Assembly: GCA_020053565.1 (NCBI GenBank)
Contig: JAGVMY010000137.1
Coordinates: forward strand, 1 to 8,232
Length of the DNA stretch: 8,232 bases
Reading direction: 5' to 3'
From: Thermodesulfovibrionales bacterium
GTDB taxonomy: Bacteria > Nitrospirota > Thermodesulfovibrionia > Thermodesulfovibrionales > SM23-35
Positions 1 to 6,027 of this stretch are shown here, one piece after another. Below the pieces are notes generated by a model. It was given only the letters and a program-made list of their open reading frames with translations. It was not told the origin of the DNA and ran no database searches. Within the stretch, counting starts at the first letter, position 1; each line of letters begins with the position of its first letter. A program made the translations under genes and the position numbers.

Positions 1-1
1 C

Positions 2-269
2 CAGTCGTTCGTGAAAGATGCGCCTGTGAACCTCATCTATGTAGCTGATTTCTCGAAAACGGGGACTGCAACGAATGAGGAGAAGGAGTTCTATTCAGTT
101 GCTGACACAGGCTTTATTAGTCAGAATGTTTACTTATACTGTGCTTCTGAAGGACTTGCAACTGTTGTGCGGGGCCACATTGACAGGCCTGCACTCGCCA
201 AAAGTAATGAAGCTGCGGCCGGATCAGAAGGTCATTCTTGCGCAATCAGTAGGATATTCAAAAAAGTAG
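2..269 (+). pseudogene. Nitroreductase family protein, 3' end, frameshifted
   Basis: This is the C-terminal part of a flavin-dependent nitroreductase of the SagB/ThcOx-like type; the start lies outside the window. The first frame reads through APVNLIYVADF, then VADTGFISQNVYLYCASEGL, then TVVRGHIDRPALAK, which is the typical FMN-fold C-terminal half where 'QNVYLYCASEGL' forms a core helix. At the four-A run at 200-203 the family-like sequence jumps to another frame and continues as VMKLRPDQKVILAQSVGYSKK, ending at the TAG at 267-269. Removing one A from the run restores LAKVMKLRPDQKVILAQ. Without the correction the first frame runs on with unrelated residues to 292. It is either a recently broken gene or a sequencing/assembly error in a homopolymer. 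The gene abuts the convergent amidohydrolase, whose stop codon begins at the next base. The family call is from recognised sequence; substrate unknown. Confidence 0.72.
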
Positions 270-1067
270 TCATATTGAATTCAACAGATTAACAGCGTTC
301 TCTCTTAAAATAAGTTTTTCTTTTACTACACCAAGATTAAGATCCTTCAATAAAGAAAGCGTTTTTTTCTGGTCTGTCCAGGGAGAATCTGTGCCAAAAA
401 GAATATATTCCGGAGGGTGGTTTGAAATAATATTTTTCACGGCTTCATTATCCAAAAATTCAAGCGAGAAGGACATCTCCATATAAATCTGTTTCCCGAG
501 CAAAAACTCTTCTACCTCTTCCCACTGTTTCCATGCACCAAGATGTGTGGTCACAAGTTTAAGAGAAGGAAATTTTTCTATAACGTTTGAGATTTTTGAA
601 GGGTCTGCTATTTTTATCGGTGGAAAAGCAATATCAAATCCAGTATGCGCAACCAGTATCAGATTTTCCTTGCATGTTTTTTCATAAATCGGGAAAAGCC
701 TTTCTTCATCTAAACTAAATTTCTGATAGTAGGGATGAAATTTTATACCTTTAAATCCCTCATTTTTCACCTCGGAAATTCTCTCTGCAAACTGTGTATC
801 ATCCGGATGAAAAGAAGGAAACGGGATAATTCTTTCTGACCTGATCTTTTTACACCATTTCAGAATTGAATCGAACTGTGTTGGTTTTGTGGCAATGGAG
901 CACACAACACTCTTTTCGATTCCACAGCTGTCCATGGAAGAAAGCAGGGAGGAAATTTTACCGTCAAGATGAGCCTTGATGTCTCCTTCCTCTTCAAGTA
1001 TCTTTATCGCCCTTTCTGCTAAATCATCAGGAAAGGCATGGGTATGGAAATCAATAATCCCTTTCAT
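270..1067 (-). CDS. Amidohydrolase family (TIM-barrel metal-dependent hydrolase)
   Basis: A 265-residue single-domain protein of the amidohydrolase-2 type (ACMSD/uronate-isomerase-like TIM barrels). The N-terminal metal motif is DFHTHAFPD with His8 and His10. Further likely metal or active-site residues are His87 (FHPDD), His111 (KFHPYY), His141 (VAHTG), His175 (TTHLG) and Asp227 (LFGTDSPW), so the full set of barrel-strand motifs is present. There is no signal peptide, so it is presumably cytoplasmic. The start is fixed because MKGIIDFHTH is the usual beginning of this family. An ATG five bases upstream is out of frame and reaches a stop after two codons. No Shine-Dalgarno is visible; a TAAAAT lies on the minus strand at 1082-1077, close enough to suggest a very short leader. 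It converges on the nitroreductase remnant and diverges from tsaC. Members act as decarboxylases or hydrolases on varied carboxylates; the substrate cannot be told from sequence. Confidence 0.87.
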   Translation of the reverse strand: MKGIIDFHTHAFPDDLAERAIKILEEEGDIKAHLDGKISSLLSSMDSCGIEKSVVCSIATKPTQFDSILKWCKKIRSERIIPFPSFHPDDTQFAERISEVKNEGFKGIKFHPYYQKFSLDEERLFPIYEKTCKENLILVAHTGFDIAFPPIKIADPSKISNVIEKFPSLKLVTTHLGAWKQWEEVEEFLLGKQIYMEMSFSLEFLDNEAVKNIISNHPPEYILFGTDSPWTDQKKTLSLLKDLNLGVVKEKLILRENAVNLLNSI

Positions 1068-1155
1068 TTCATGAATATTTTACAACCATTATTCAGATAG
1101 TTGGTAGAGTAAAATGAGGATTTCTAAACAAACGGCTTCTGTGTTAGTATTTTGA

Positions 1156-1797
1156 ATGCAACTAATAAAAATCTTAAAAACAAACCTCGAAGAGGTATTG
1201 TCTTCTGCTGTTGATACACTCAAAAACGGCTGTATTATGGCATATCCAACAGAAACATTTTACGGTCTCGGAACAAAATTTGATATCGAAGACTCACTCA
1301 AAAGACTTTACGACATTAAACAAAGGCCAAAAGAAAAGCCGATGCCACTGATTATAGGCAATAAAGATTTGCTTCCTGTTGTTGCTGAATCAATAAATCG
1401 CATAGCATTATCTTTCATTGAGAGGTTCTGGCCCGGTCCCCTTACCTTAATCCTTCCTGCAAAAGAAAATCTATCAGAATATATCACTGCAGGCACCGGT
1501 AAAGTTGCGGTAAGAATACCCGGAGAATCATTCGCCCTCTCTCTCGCAAAAACTGCGAATTTCCCTATTATTGCAACAAGCGCAAACCTATCAGGCATGC
1601 TGCCTGCGCAGGACGCAGAGACTGTTATAAGATATTTTGGAGATAAGATAGATTTTATTTTTGACAGTGGCTCCATCACTGGTGGACTGCCCTCAACGAT
1701 AGTGGATGTAACAGGGGATGAGATTACTATCTTAAGGGAAGGGGCAATAAGTACAGAATCAATAAGAAAATTTTTGAATACCCTTGACTTTCTTTAA
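1156..1797 (+). CDS. tsaC: L-threonylcarbamoyladenylate synthase (TsaC/Sua5/YrdC)
   Basis: This 213-residue protein makes threonylcarbamoyl-AMP from threonine, bicarbonate and ATP. That is the first step of t6A37 formation on ANN-decoding tRNAs, and it acts in the cytoplasm with TsaD/B/E. Visible YrdC-domain motifs are YPTETFYGLG (30-39), the KxR pair Lys55/Arg57 followed by KPMPL (61-65), FWPGPLT (91-97), VAVRIP (117-122), TSANLSG (141-147) and PSTIVD (179-184). The length fits a stand-alone YrdC domain without the C-terminal Sua5 domain. The chosen ATG has no Shine-Dalgarno; a TAGTAT hexamer at 1145-1150 ends five bases before it, the geometry of a leaderless transcript. The gene is not obviously linked to the B12 genes downstream, although the probable promoter of their leader overlaps its last codons. 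YrdC paralogues such as YciO are an alternative, but the complete motif set favours TsaC. Confidence 0.9.
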   Translation: MQLIKILKTNLEEVLSSAVDTLKNGCIMAYPTETFYGLGTKFDIEDSLKRLYDIKQRPKEKPMPLIIGNKDLLPVVAESINRIALSFIERFWPGPLTLILPAKENLSEYITAGTGKVAVRIPGESFALSLAKTANFPIIATSANLSGMLPAQDAETVIRYFGDKIDFIFDSGSITGGLPSTIVDVTGDEITILREGAISTESIRKFLNTLDFL

Positions 1798-1812
1798 GCT
1801 TTAGATAAGAAT
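1784..1812 (+). promoter_or_regulatory. Candidate sigma-70 promoter for the btuFCD-cobD leader
   Basis: TTGACT at 1784-1789 (5 of 6 to the -35 consensus) lies 17 bases before AAGAAT at 1807-1812 (4 of 6 to the -10 consensus). A start near 1819-1820 would begin just before the aptamer's first paired strand at 1824. The -35 element sits within the last codons of tsaC. The assignment is by eye only. Confidence 0.4.
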
Positions 1813-1823
1813 ATTTTAATTGT

Positions 1824-2038
1824 ACAGGTGCTGAAATGCTTAATAGGGAATCCTGTGAAATGCAGGAGCGGTCCCGCCGCTGTAATCGGGTACGAAACCC
1901 CAAAAAGGCAGGATAAGGTTAAGGACGAGGTTAAGCAATCTCGAATCTGAACCTTGACGTTGCTTTTTACGCCACTGGTCGTAACGACTGGGAAGGCATG
2001 GGGAATAGGACGATCTGAGAGCCAGAAGACCTGCCTGT
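1824..2038 (+). promoter_or_regulatory. Cobalamin riboswitch aptamer (btuF leader)
   Basis: The closing stem pairs ACAGG (1824-1828) with CCTGT (2034-2038). Inside are the expected conserved blocks: a TTAATAGGGAAT-type segment (1840-1851), TGTGAAATGCAGGAGCGGTC (1854-1873), the CCGCTGTAATCGGG core (1867-1880), GCCACTG (1971-1977), CTGGGAAGGC (1988-1997) and the B12 box GAGCCAGAAGACCTGCC (2019-2035). A variable arm holds AAGGTT (1915-1920) pairing with AACCTT (1950-1955) around an inner CGAGG/TCTCG hairpin (1926-1943). Binding of adenosylcobalamin or a related corrinoid is expected to switch the downstream transporter operon off; the terminator at 2161-2201 is the likely output. Confidence 0.93.
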
Positions 2039-2045
2039 GAAAGAC

Positions 2046-2102
2046 AGTGATCAGTGAACAGTAATCAGTGAATAGTGAAAAACCAACTGATAACTGGTCA
2101 CT
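2046..2102 (+). repeat. Heptamer tandem array and hairpin in the riboswitch leader
   Basis: Five consecutive 7-base units run from 2046 to 2080 with consensus AGTGAnn (first units AGTGATC and AGTGAAC). The first 17 bases (2046-2062) can pair with 2086-2102, giving 14 Watson-Crick pairs, one G-U and two mismatches around a 23-base loop. The element lies between the aptamer and the terminator and lengthens the leader. There is no T-run after it, so it is not itself a terminator. In this orientation the unit contains in-frame stops. Confidence 0.75.
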
Positions 2103-2160
2103 TAATTACTTTAAAATCCTTCCCGTGGAGGAAGGTGGGGATGAAGGAAATCAGGGTGCA

Positions 2161-2201
2161 ATCCTCAGGTGTTGAAGCACAACATCTGGGGATTTTTGTT
2201 T
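2161..2201 (+). terminator. Intrinsic terminator, expression platform of the first riboswitch
   Basis: The left arm at 2161-2174 pairs along its whole 14 bases with 2180-2193 (12 Watson-Crick, two G-U), with the five-base loop AAGCA. The right arm is followed by TTTTGTTT (2194-2201). It lies 34 bases before the btuF start and after the aptamer, the position of a transcription-attenuating platform. A competing pairing of 2136-2142 (TGGGGAT) with 2161-2167 (ATCCTCA) could act as antiterminator; that part is inference. A small separate hairpin, CCTTCC/GGAAGG, sits at 2118-2135. Confidence 0.85.
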
Positions 2202-2234
2202 CATATAAATAGTTAATTTTAAAAGAGGTTTTAG

Positions 2235-3083
2235 GTGAAAAAACTGATCATTTTTGGTTTACTTCTCGTTGCTCCCGCCTTGGCAGGCTCATTGCTTACT
2301 CCTGCTCATGCAGGAGAAACACCAAATCGCATCATTTCCCTCTCACCAAACACAACAGAAATCCTTTTTTCAATGAGACTTGGTGATAAAATTGTTGGTG
2401 TGACAAACTTTTGTGATTATCCTGAAGAGGTAAAGAAAAAACCAAAGATTGGAGGCATGTCCAACCCCTCGTTAGAAGCGGTTGTCTCATCAAAACCTGA
2501 CATTGTTGTGATGACTACTGACGGTAACCCAAAAGAGTTTGAGGAGAGATTACGTTCTTTGAAGATAAGGACTTATGTATTTAAAGCAAGGCGCCTCTCA
2601 GAACTCCCGCTGGGCATTAGAGAACTTGGTCTCGCCCTTGATGTGAAAGATAAGGCAGAAATACTCGCAAAAGAGATCGAAGGCACCATGAACAAAGTGG
2701 TTCACTCATCACTCATTACCCATCACTCATCACCGAAAAAGAAGGTTCTCTTCATCATCTGGCCAGAACCATTAATAGTTGCCGGACCTGGTACCCTTAT
2801 AGATGATGTAATTACTCTTCTTGGTGCTGAGAATATAGCAGCAAAGGCAAAGACCTCATACCCAAAATACTCAATAGAAGAAATCATTCGTCAGTCTCCG
2901 GATGTCATTTTTGTTGGTAAAGGACACACAGACATAAAAGAGGTCTCAGAGAATCTCCTGAAAAGAATTGCACTAGTTCCGGCAGTTAAATATAATGCTG
3001 TCTGTTATATGAGCGATAGCATTTACAGGCTCGGTCCAAGGGTTGTTCAAGGCATTAAGGAAATGGCCATATGCCTAAAATAA
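2235..3083 (+). CDS. btuF: Periplasmic cobalamin-binding protein of the ABC importer
   Basis: A 282-residue class III (helical-backbone) substrate-binding protein that delivers corrinoid to BtuCD. Residues 1-26 form a signal peptide (MKK, hydrophobic core, cleavage after AHA). There is no lipobox cysteine, so it is a free periplasmic protein. The N-lobe begins with RIISLSPNTTEILFSM and VGVTNFCDYPEEV; the C-lobe includes KVLFIIWPEPLIVAGPGT, DDVITLLGAENIA and the family ending YRLGPRVVQGIKEM. The start is GTG at 2235, preceded by GAGG at 2225-2228 with six-base spacing. A later ATG would lose the signal peptide. Residues around 157-167 (SSLITHHSS) are encoded by a heptamer repeat array in the interlobe helix region. 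It overlaps btuC by 13 bases and lies behind the riboswitch and terminator. Fe-siderophore or heme binding is the family alternative, but the B12 riboswitch and cobD neighbour favour cobalamin. Confidence 0.88.
   Translation: MKKLIIFGLLLVAPALAGSLLTPAHAGETPNRIISLSPNTTEILFSMRLGDKIVGVTNFCDYPEEVKKKPKIGGMSNPSLEAVVSSKPDIVVMTTDGNPKEFEERLRSLKIRTYVFKARRLSELPLGIRELGLALDVKDKAEILAKEIEGTMNKVVHSSLITHHSSPKKKVLFIIWPEPLIVAGPGTLIDDVITLLGAENIAAKAKTSYPKYSIEEIIRQSPDVIFVGKGHTDIKEVSENLLKRIALVPAVKYNAVCYMSDSIYRLGPRVVQGIKEMAICLK
2702..2736 (+). repeat. Heptamer tandem array inside btuF
   Basis: Five 7-base units with consensus TCACTCA: units 1, 2 and 4 are exact, unit 3 is TTACCCA and unit 5 TCACCGA. The reverse complement rotates to AGTGATG, so this is the same repeat family as the leader array at 2046-2080, in the opposite orientation. 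It translates as SLITHHS-type peptide and has no stop codon in this orientation. Confidence 0.8.
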
Positions 3084-4036
3084 AAATCTCAATACTAATC
3101 TTAATCTTGGTCATCATTTTTCTGGTCTCTCTTTGCCTTGGCCCAAGGGTAATAAATCCTTTGAGTTTAAATGATCTGGAAAAAGAGATAATGCTGTCAA
3201 TAAGACTCCCGAGATTTGTTGTTGCAGTCCTTATGGGAATGGCCCTCGGAGCTTCAGGTGCTGTGCTCCAGGGCATATTGAGAAACCCACTTGCCGACCC
3301 TTACATACTCGGGATTTCAAGTGGTGCATCACTGTCAGCAGCATTTGGACTTATATCAGGATCTTATTTTCTTGGCAAATACACTATACCATTGACAGCA
3401 TTTATTGGTGCCGCTATCGTGAGCATGATAGTCAGCGCATTTGGATGGAAACGTGGGGGACTCTGGCCTGAACGGCTTTTACTTGCAGGTGTCGGCCTGA
3501 GTTTCCTCTTCCATGCAGTTCTTATGCTTCTTATAAGCACCTCTACTGATGAGGGTATGAGGAGGACAGTGCTCTGGATATTTGGAGACCTCTCGATCGC
3601 GGACTGGTCATTGATCCCGTATGGTTTTGTATTGGTCATCCTGGGCCTCGGTATCTCCATCTCCCGCTCAAAGGCACTCAATGCATTAATACTCGGTGAT
3701 GAATTCGCACATAGCCTCGGGTTTTCTGTGTACAAAGAAAGGGTACTTCTCTTTTTATCTGTTGTGCTCATGACTGCAGCATCTGTATCACTCGGGGGCA
3801 TAATCGGTTTCATAGGTCTCCTCATGCCTCACATTGTGAGGTTCTTAATCGGTGCTGACAACAGGTTCTTAATACCTGCATCTGCTCTTTGTGGTGGAGC
3901 TTTTCTGTGTGTTGCAGACCTCATAGGAAAATTAATCATGCCGCCAGCGGAAATTCCTTCAGGGATTATAACTGCCATTATTGGTTCACCATATTTTCTT
4001 TATCTGTTAAGGAGAAAAAATGTCCTCAACCTATAA
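3071..4036 (+). CDS. btuC: Cobalamin ABC transporter permease (FecCD family)
   Basis: A 321-residue polytopic inner-membrane protein forming the translocation channel as a homodimer. Hydrophobic segments run through the whole length, consistent with the family's 9-10 helices. Family motifs are IRLPRFVVAVLMGMALGASG followed by AVLQGILRNPLADPYILGIS and SGASL (about residues 43-87), GDEFAHSLGF (about 212-221, the cytoplasmic coupling-helix region that contacts the ATPase), and GGIIGFIGLLMPHIVRF with a C-terminal AEIPSGIITAIIGSPYFLYL. Length is close to the usual 320-350. The ATG at 3071 overlaps the end of btuF by 13 bases and has TAAGGAAATGG just upstream, pointing to translational coupling. 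It overlaps btuD by 17 bases. Siderophore permeases share the fold; cobalamin is inferred from the riboswitch and neighbouring genes. Confidence 0.92.
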   Translation: MPKIKISILILILVIIFLVSLCLGPRVINPLSLNDLEKEIMLSIRLPRFVVAVLMGMALGASGAVLQGILRNPLADPYILGISSGASLSAAFGLISGSYFLGKYTIPLTAFIGAAIVSMIVSAFGWKRGGLWPERLLLAGVGLSFLFHAVLMLLISTSTDEGMRRTVLWIFGDLSIADWSLIPYGFVLVILGLGISISRSKALNALILGDEFAHSLGFSVYKERVLLFLSVVLMTAASVSLGGIIGFIGLLMPHIVRFLIGADNRFLIPASALCGGAFLCVADLIGKLIMPPAEIPSGIITAIIGSPYFLYLLRRKNVLNL

Positions 4037-4796
4037 CCATACCATCCTTCAGCTTGATAATGTGACGTTTCAGTACCCCAGTGATAAAATGTTCATCACT
4101 CATCTGACATTCTCTGTGGGTAATGGTGAGTTCATCGGGCTATTAGGTGCAAATGGTTCGGGGAAATCAACCATCCTTAAACTTGCAAGCGGGATATTAA
4201 AGCCATCTGAAGGGTCAGTAAGACTTTGGGGTAAGCCTCTGCATTTTTATAAGAATAAAGATAGGGCGAAACTATTATGTTACCTTCCACAGCTCCTTGA
4301 TATCAATGTGCCCTTTACAGTCAGGGAGGTTGTGAGTATGGGGCTTTATCCATATGATATGCCCCCTGAGATGAGCGCAGATGAAGCCATTGAGATAGTC
4401 GGACTCGAAGAAAAATCAGGATCATATATTACAAATCTCAGTGGCGGTGAAAGAAGGAGGACATTTATTGCAATGACCCTTCTTCAGGGCGCAGGGCTTT
4501 TACTTTTAGATGAACCACTTGCAAACCTTGATATAAAATACCAGATAGAGATTCTGCGGTTACTCGGTGAATTGAAGGAGAAGAAAAATATCTCGATAAT
4601 TATGGCGCTTCATGATATAAATATCGCATTACAGTTCGAGAAGGTGATGCTCATTAAAGATGGCAAAATACTCGGTGCAGGAAACCCTGGGATAGTCCTG
4701 ACAAAAGACCTGCTCAAAGAGGCTTTTGATGTCAACATTGCTGTAAAGAAAAATAATTCTGGAGGAGCATATATAAGCTATGGAAATAATTTCTGA
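4020..4796 (+). CDS. btuD: Cobalamin ABC transporter ATP-binding protein
   Basis: A 258-residue cytoplasmic ATPase that powers BtuC. All ABC motifs are intact: Walker A GANGSGKST (43-51), Q-loop Gln91 (YLPQ), signature LSGGERRR (140-147), Walker B LLLLDEP with Asp164 and catalytic Glu165, D-loop LANLD, and H-loop His198 (ALHD). The AAGGAG at 4009-4014 is five bases before the ATG, and the gene overlaps btuC by 17 bases. The C-terminal tail of about 40 residues beyond the H-loop is of usual length (EAFDVNIAV then KKNNSGG). It overlaps cobD by 17 bases. The FecE/BtuD family does not reveal substrate on its own; the context indicates corrinoid. No repeat insertion is seen in this gene or in btuC, unlike btuF and cobD. 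Confidence 0.93.
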   Translation: MSSTYNHTILQLDNVTFQYPSDKMFITHLTFSVGNGEFIGLLGANGSGKSTILKLASGILKPSEGSVRLWGKPLHFYKNKDRAKLLCYLPQLLDINVPFTVREVVSMGLYPYDMPPEMSADEAIEIVGLEEKSGSYITNLSGGERRRTFIAMTLLQGAGLLLLDEPLANLDIKYQIEILRLLGELKEKKNISIIMALHDINIALQFEKVMLIKDGKILGAGNPGIVLTKDLLKEAFDVNIAVKKNNSGGAYISYGNNF

Positions 4797-5991
4797 GCAT
4801 GGTGGAGATATTTACAGGCTTGCAGAAGAACTTAAAATACAGGAAAGAAAGATAATTGATTTCAGCACATCCGTAAATCCACTTGGTGTATCGAAAAAGG
4901 TAAAGGCAGAGATACGGAAACATCTCAAGTATCTCCATAGCTACCCTGACGCTGAGGCAATAAAATTGAGGAAAAGGCTTGCTCAATACCACGGAATTGC
5001 TCCTGAGATGATACTTTGTGGCAATGGAAGTACTGAACTTATCTACCTTATCGCAAGAACGTTGAAACCAAAGAAAGTCCTTATACCAGCTCCGACATTT
5101 TCAGAATACGAAAGAGCAGTCTTAATAAGTCAGGAGTCAGGAGTCGGCAGTCAGCAGTCAGAAACTATAAAGTATAAACCAGAGCTAACGTATTTAAATC
5201 TTCACGAAGAAGATGGGTTTGAGATAAACCCTGATGAATTTATAGCTAAAATGAGAGAAAATAGAAACTCAGAACTCAGAACTCAGAACTCAGAACTCTA
5301 CGCTAATATGGCCTTTCTCTGCAACCCTAACAATCCAACAGGGTTGCTCCTCAAAAAAGATTCAGTCCTGAAGATAGCAGAAACAGCCAGAGATTTAAGC
5401 TGTACCCTCGTTGTTGACGAGGCTTTTATAGACTTTTGTATGGGGGACTGTCCCAGATTTACCGACCGAGCAGAGCGAGGTGGTAGAATCGGGACTGTCC
5501 TCGAGTCAGGGGTAATAAAGGACGTAGAAAATAATCCTTATCTTATTGTCTTGAGGTCAATGTCACTATTTTACGCCCTTCCTGGTTTGAGGCTTGGATA
5601 TGGTGTCTTCCCCCGGCATCTTATTGGCAGACTAAAAGAAAACAAGGAACCATGGACTGTAAACAGTCTTGCACAGAGGGCAGCAGTTGTTGCACTGAAA
5701 GATAAGGTATATCGAGATGGGACTTTCAGGTTGATGAAGGAAGAGAAGAAATTTCTTGAAAAAAGTTTCAAGAAAATAGGTATTGAGTTTTTCCATACTG
5801 ATGTGAATTTCTATCTAATAAAAATAAGCAATGCATATGAGATATGCCAGCACCTGAAGAAAAAAGGCATCCTTGTCAGGGATTGCTCAAATTTAAGAGG
5901 TCTCGACAATACCTATATACAGGTTGCAATAAAATCACACAAGGAAAATACGATTCTTATAAAAGAGCTCTCAACAGTATTACAGAAATGA
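4780..5991 (+). CDS. cobD: CobD-like threonine-phosphate decarboxylase, lacking the PLP lysine
   Basis: A 403-residue fold-type I PLP enzyme of the CobD/HisC group. CobD makes (R)-1-amino-2-propanol phosphate from L-threonine phosphate for the cobalamin nucleotide loop. Visible motifs are EHGGDIYRLAEEL at the start, IDFSTSVNPLG, the AGGAG-like CGNGSTELIYLIARTL, PTFSEYERAV, NPNNPTG (182-188), VVDEAFIDF with Asp213, and LPGLRLGYGVF. The family lysine is expected in S-[LM]-T-K-F-Y, but here the sequence is SMSLFYALPG with Leu263 (codon 5566-5568). Near the C terminus YIQVAIKSHKEN has Gln381 where family members usually have Arg. CobD is normally about 360 residues; the excess matches three repeat-derived stretches at about 117-128, 162-173 and 221-241. 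The ATG overlaps btuD by 17 bases behind GGAGGAG at 4761-4767. The protein may be an inactive relic or have a changed chemistry. HisC is a less likely identity given the operon. Confidence 0.85.
   Translation: MEIISEHGGDIYRLAEELKIQERKIIDFSTSVNPLGVSKKVKAEIRKHLKYLHSYPDAEAIKLRKRLAQYHGIAPEMILCGNGSTELIYLIARTLKPKKVLIPAPTFSEYERAVLISQESGVGSQQSETIKYKPELTYLNLHEEDGFEINPDEFIAKMRENRNSELRTQNSELYANMAFLCNPNNPTGLLLKKDSVLKIAETARDLSCTLVVDEAFIDFCMGDCPRFTDRAERGGRIGTVLESGVIKDVENNPYLIVLRSMSLFYALPGLRLGYGVFPRHLIGRLKENKEPWTVNSLAQRAAVVALKDKVYRDGTFRLMKEEKKFLEKSFKKIGIEFFHTDVNFYLIKISNAYEICQHLKKKGILVRDCSNLRGLDNTYIQVAIKSHKENTILIKELSTVLQK
5128..5162 (+). repeat. Heptamer tandem array 1 inside cobD
   Basis: Five consecutive 7-base units with consensus AGTCAGG (units 1 and 2 identical, the others differing by one or two bases). 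It is translated in frame as SQESGVGSQQS, a hydrophilic insertion between the PTFSEYERAV segment and the next strand. The unit has no stop in any forward frame. It shares the AGT core of the other arrays in the window. Confidence 0.82.
5263..5298 (+). repeat. Heptamer tandem array 2 inside cobD (four perfect copies)
   Basis: Four exact AGAACTC units (5271-5298) follow one eight-base variant (5263-5270). Because 7 and 3 are coprime, 21 bases give a seven-residue period, seen as NSELRTQ then NSEL. The reverse complement rotates to TGAGTTC, matching units of the array in the btuB leader at 6403-6430. This is the most perfect, so most slippage-prone, array in the window. Confidence 0.85.
5444..5500 (+). 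repeat. Palindromic REP-like element inside cobD
   Basis: GGGACTGTCCC at 5444-5454 and GGGACTGTCC at 5491-5500 bracket a hairpin. The ends pair 9 of 10 (5445-5454 with 5491-5500). The stem then continues with small bulges through GATTTACCGACC (5456-5467) against GGTGGTAGAATC (5479-5490), with a loop near 5468-5478. It is read in frame as DCPRFTDRAERGGRIGTVL, between the Asp213 strand and the former lysine strand, where relatives have no such sequence. It resembles extragenic palindromes mobilised in other genomes, but its copy number cannot be judged here. Confidence 0.65.
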
Positions 5992-5997
5992 AGGGAA

Positions 5998-6007
5998 AAG
6001 GAGGTGA
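5998..6007 (+). promoter_or_regulatory. Orphan strong Shine-Dalgarno site
   Basis: AAGGAGGTGA, fully complementary to the usual 16S rRNA 3' end, lies seven bases after the cobD stop. No usable ORF follows: the GTG within it reads seven codons to a stop at 6025-6027, and the next ATG (6040) is 32 bases away and opens only 20 codons. It probably marks where another operon gene once started. Confidence 0.5.
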
Positions 6008-6027
6008 GAATAAATTTTAGAATTTAA

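Noticed and set aside
1308..1679. A 123-codon minus-strand ORF
   Set aside because: Antisense shadow of tsaC, with no ribosome-binding site or recognisable domain.
3364..3825. A 153-codon minus-strand ORF
   Set aside because: Antisense shadow of btuC; composition mirrors the hydrophobic codons on the other strand.
5128..5298. The tandem repeats as a CRISPR array
   Set aside because: Units are 7 bases with no spacers and lie in coding sequence; there are no cas genes.
5442..5502. The palindrome in cobD as an insertion sequence
   Set aside because: It is far too short, with no transposase and no visible target duplication; REP-like is the better description.
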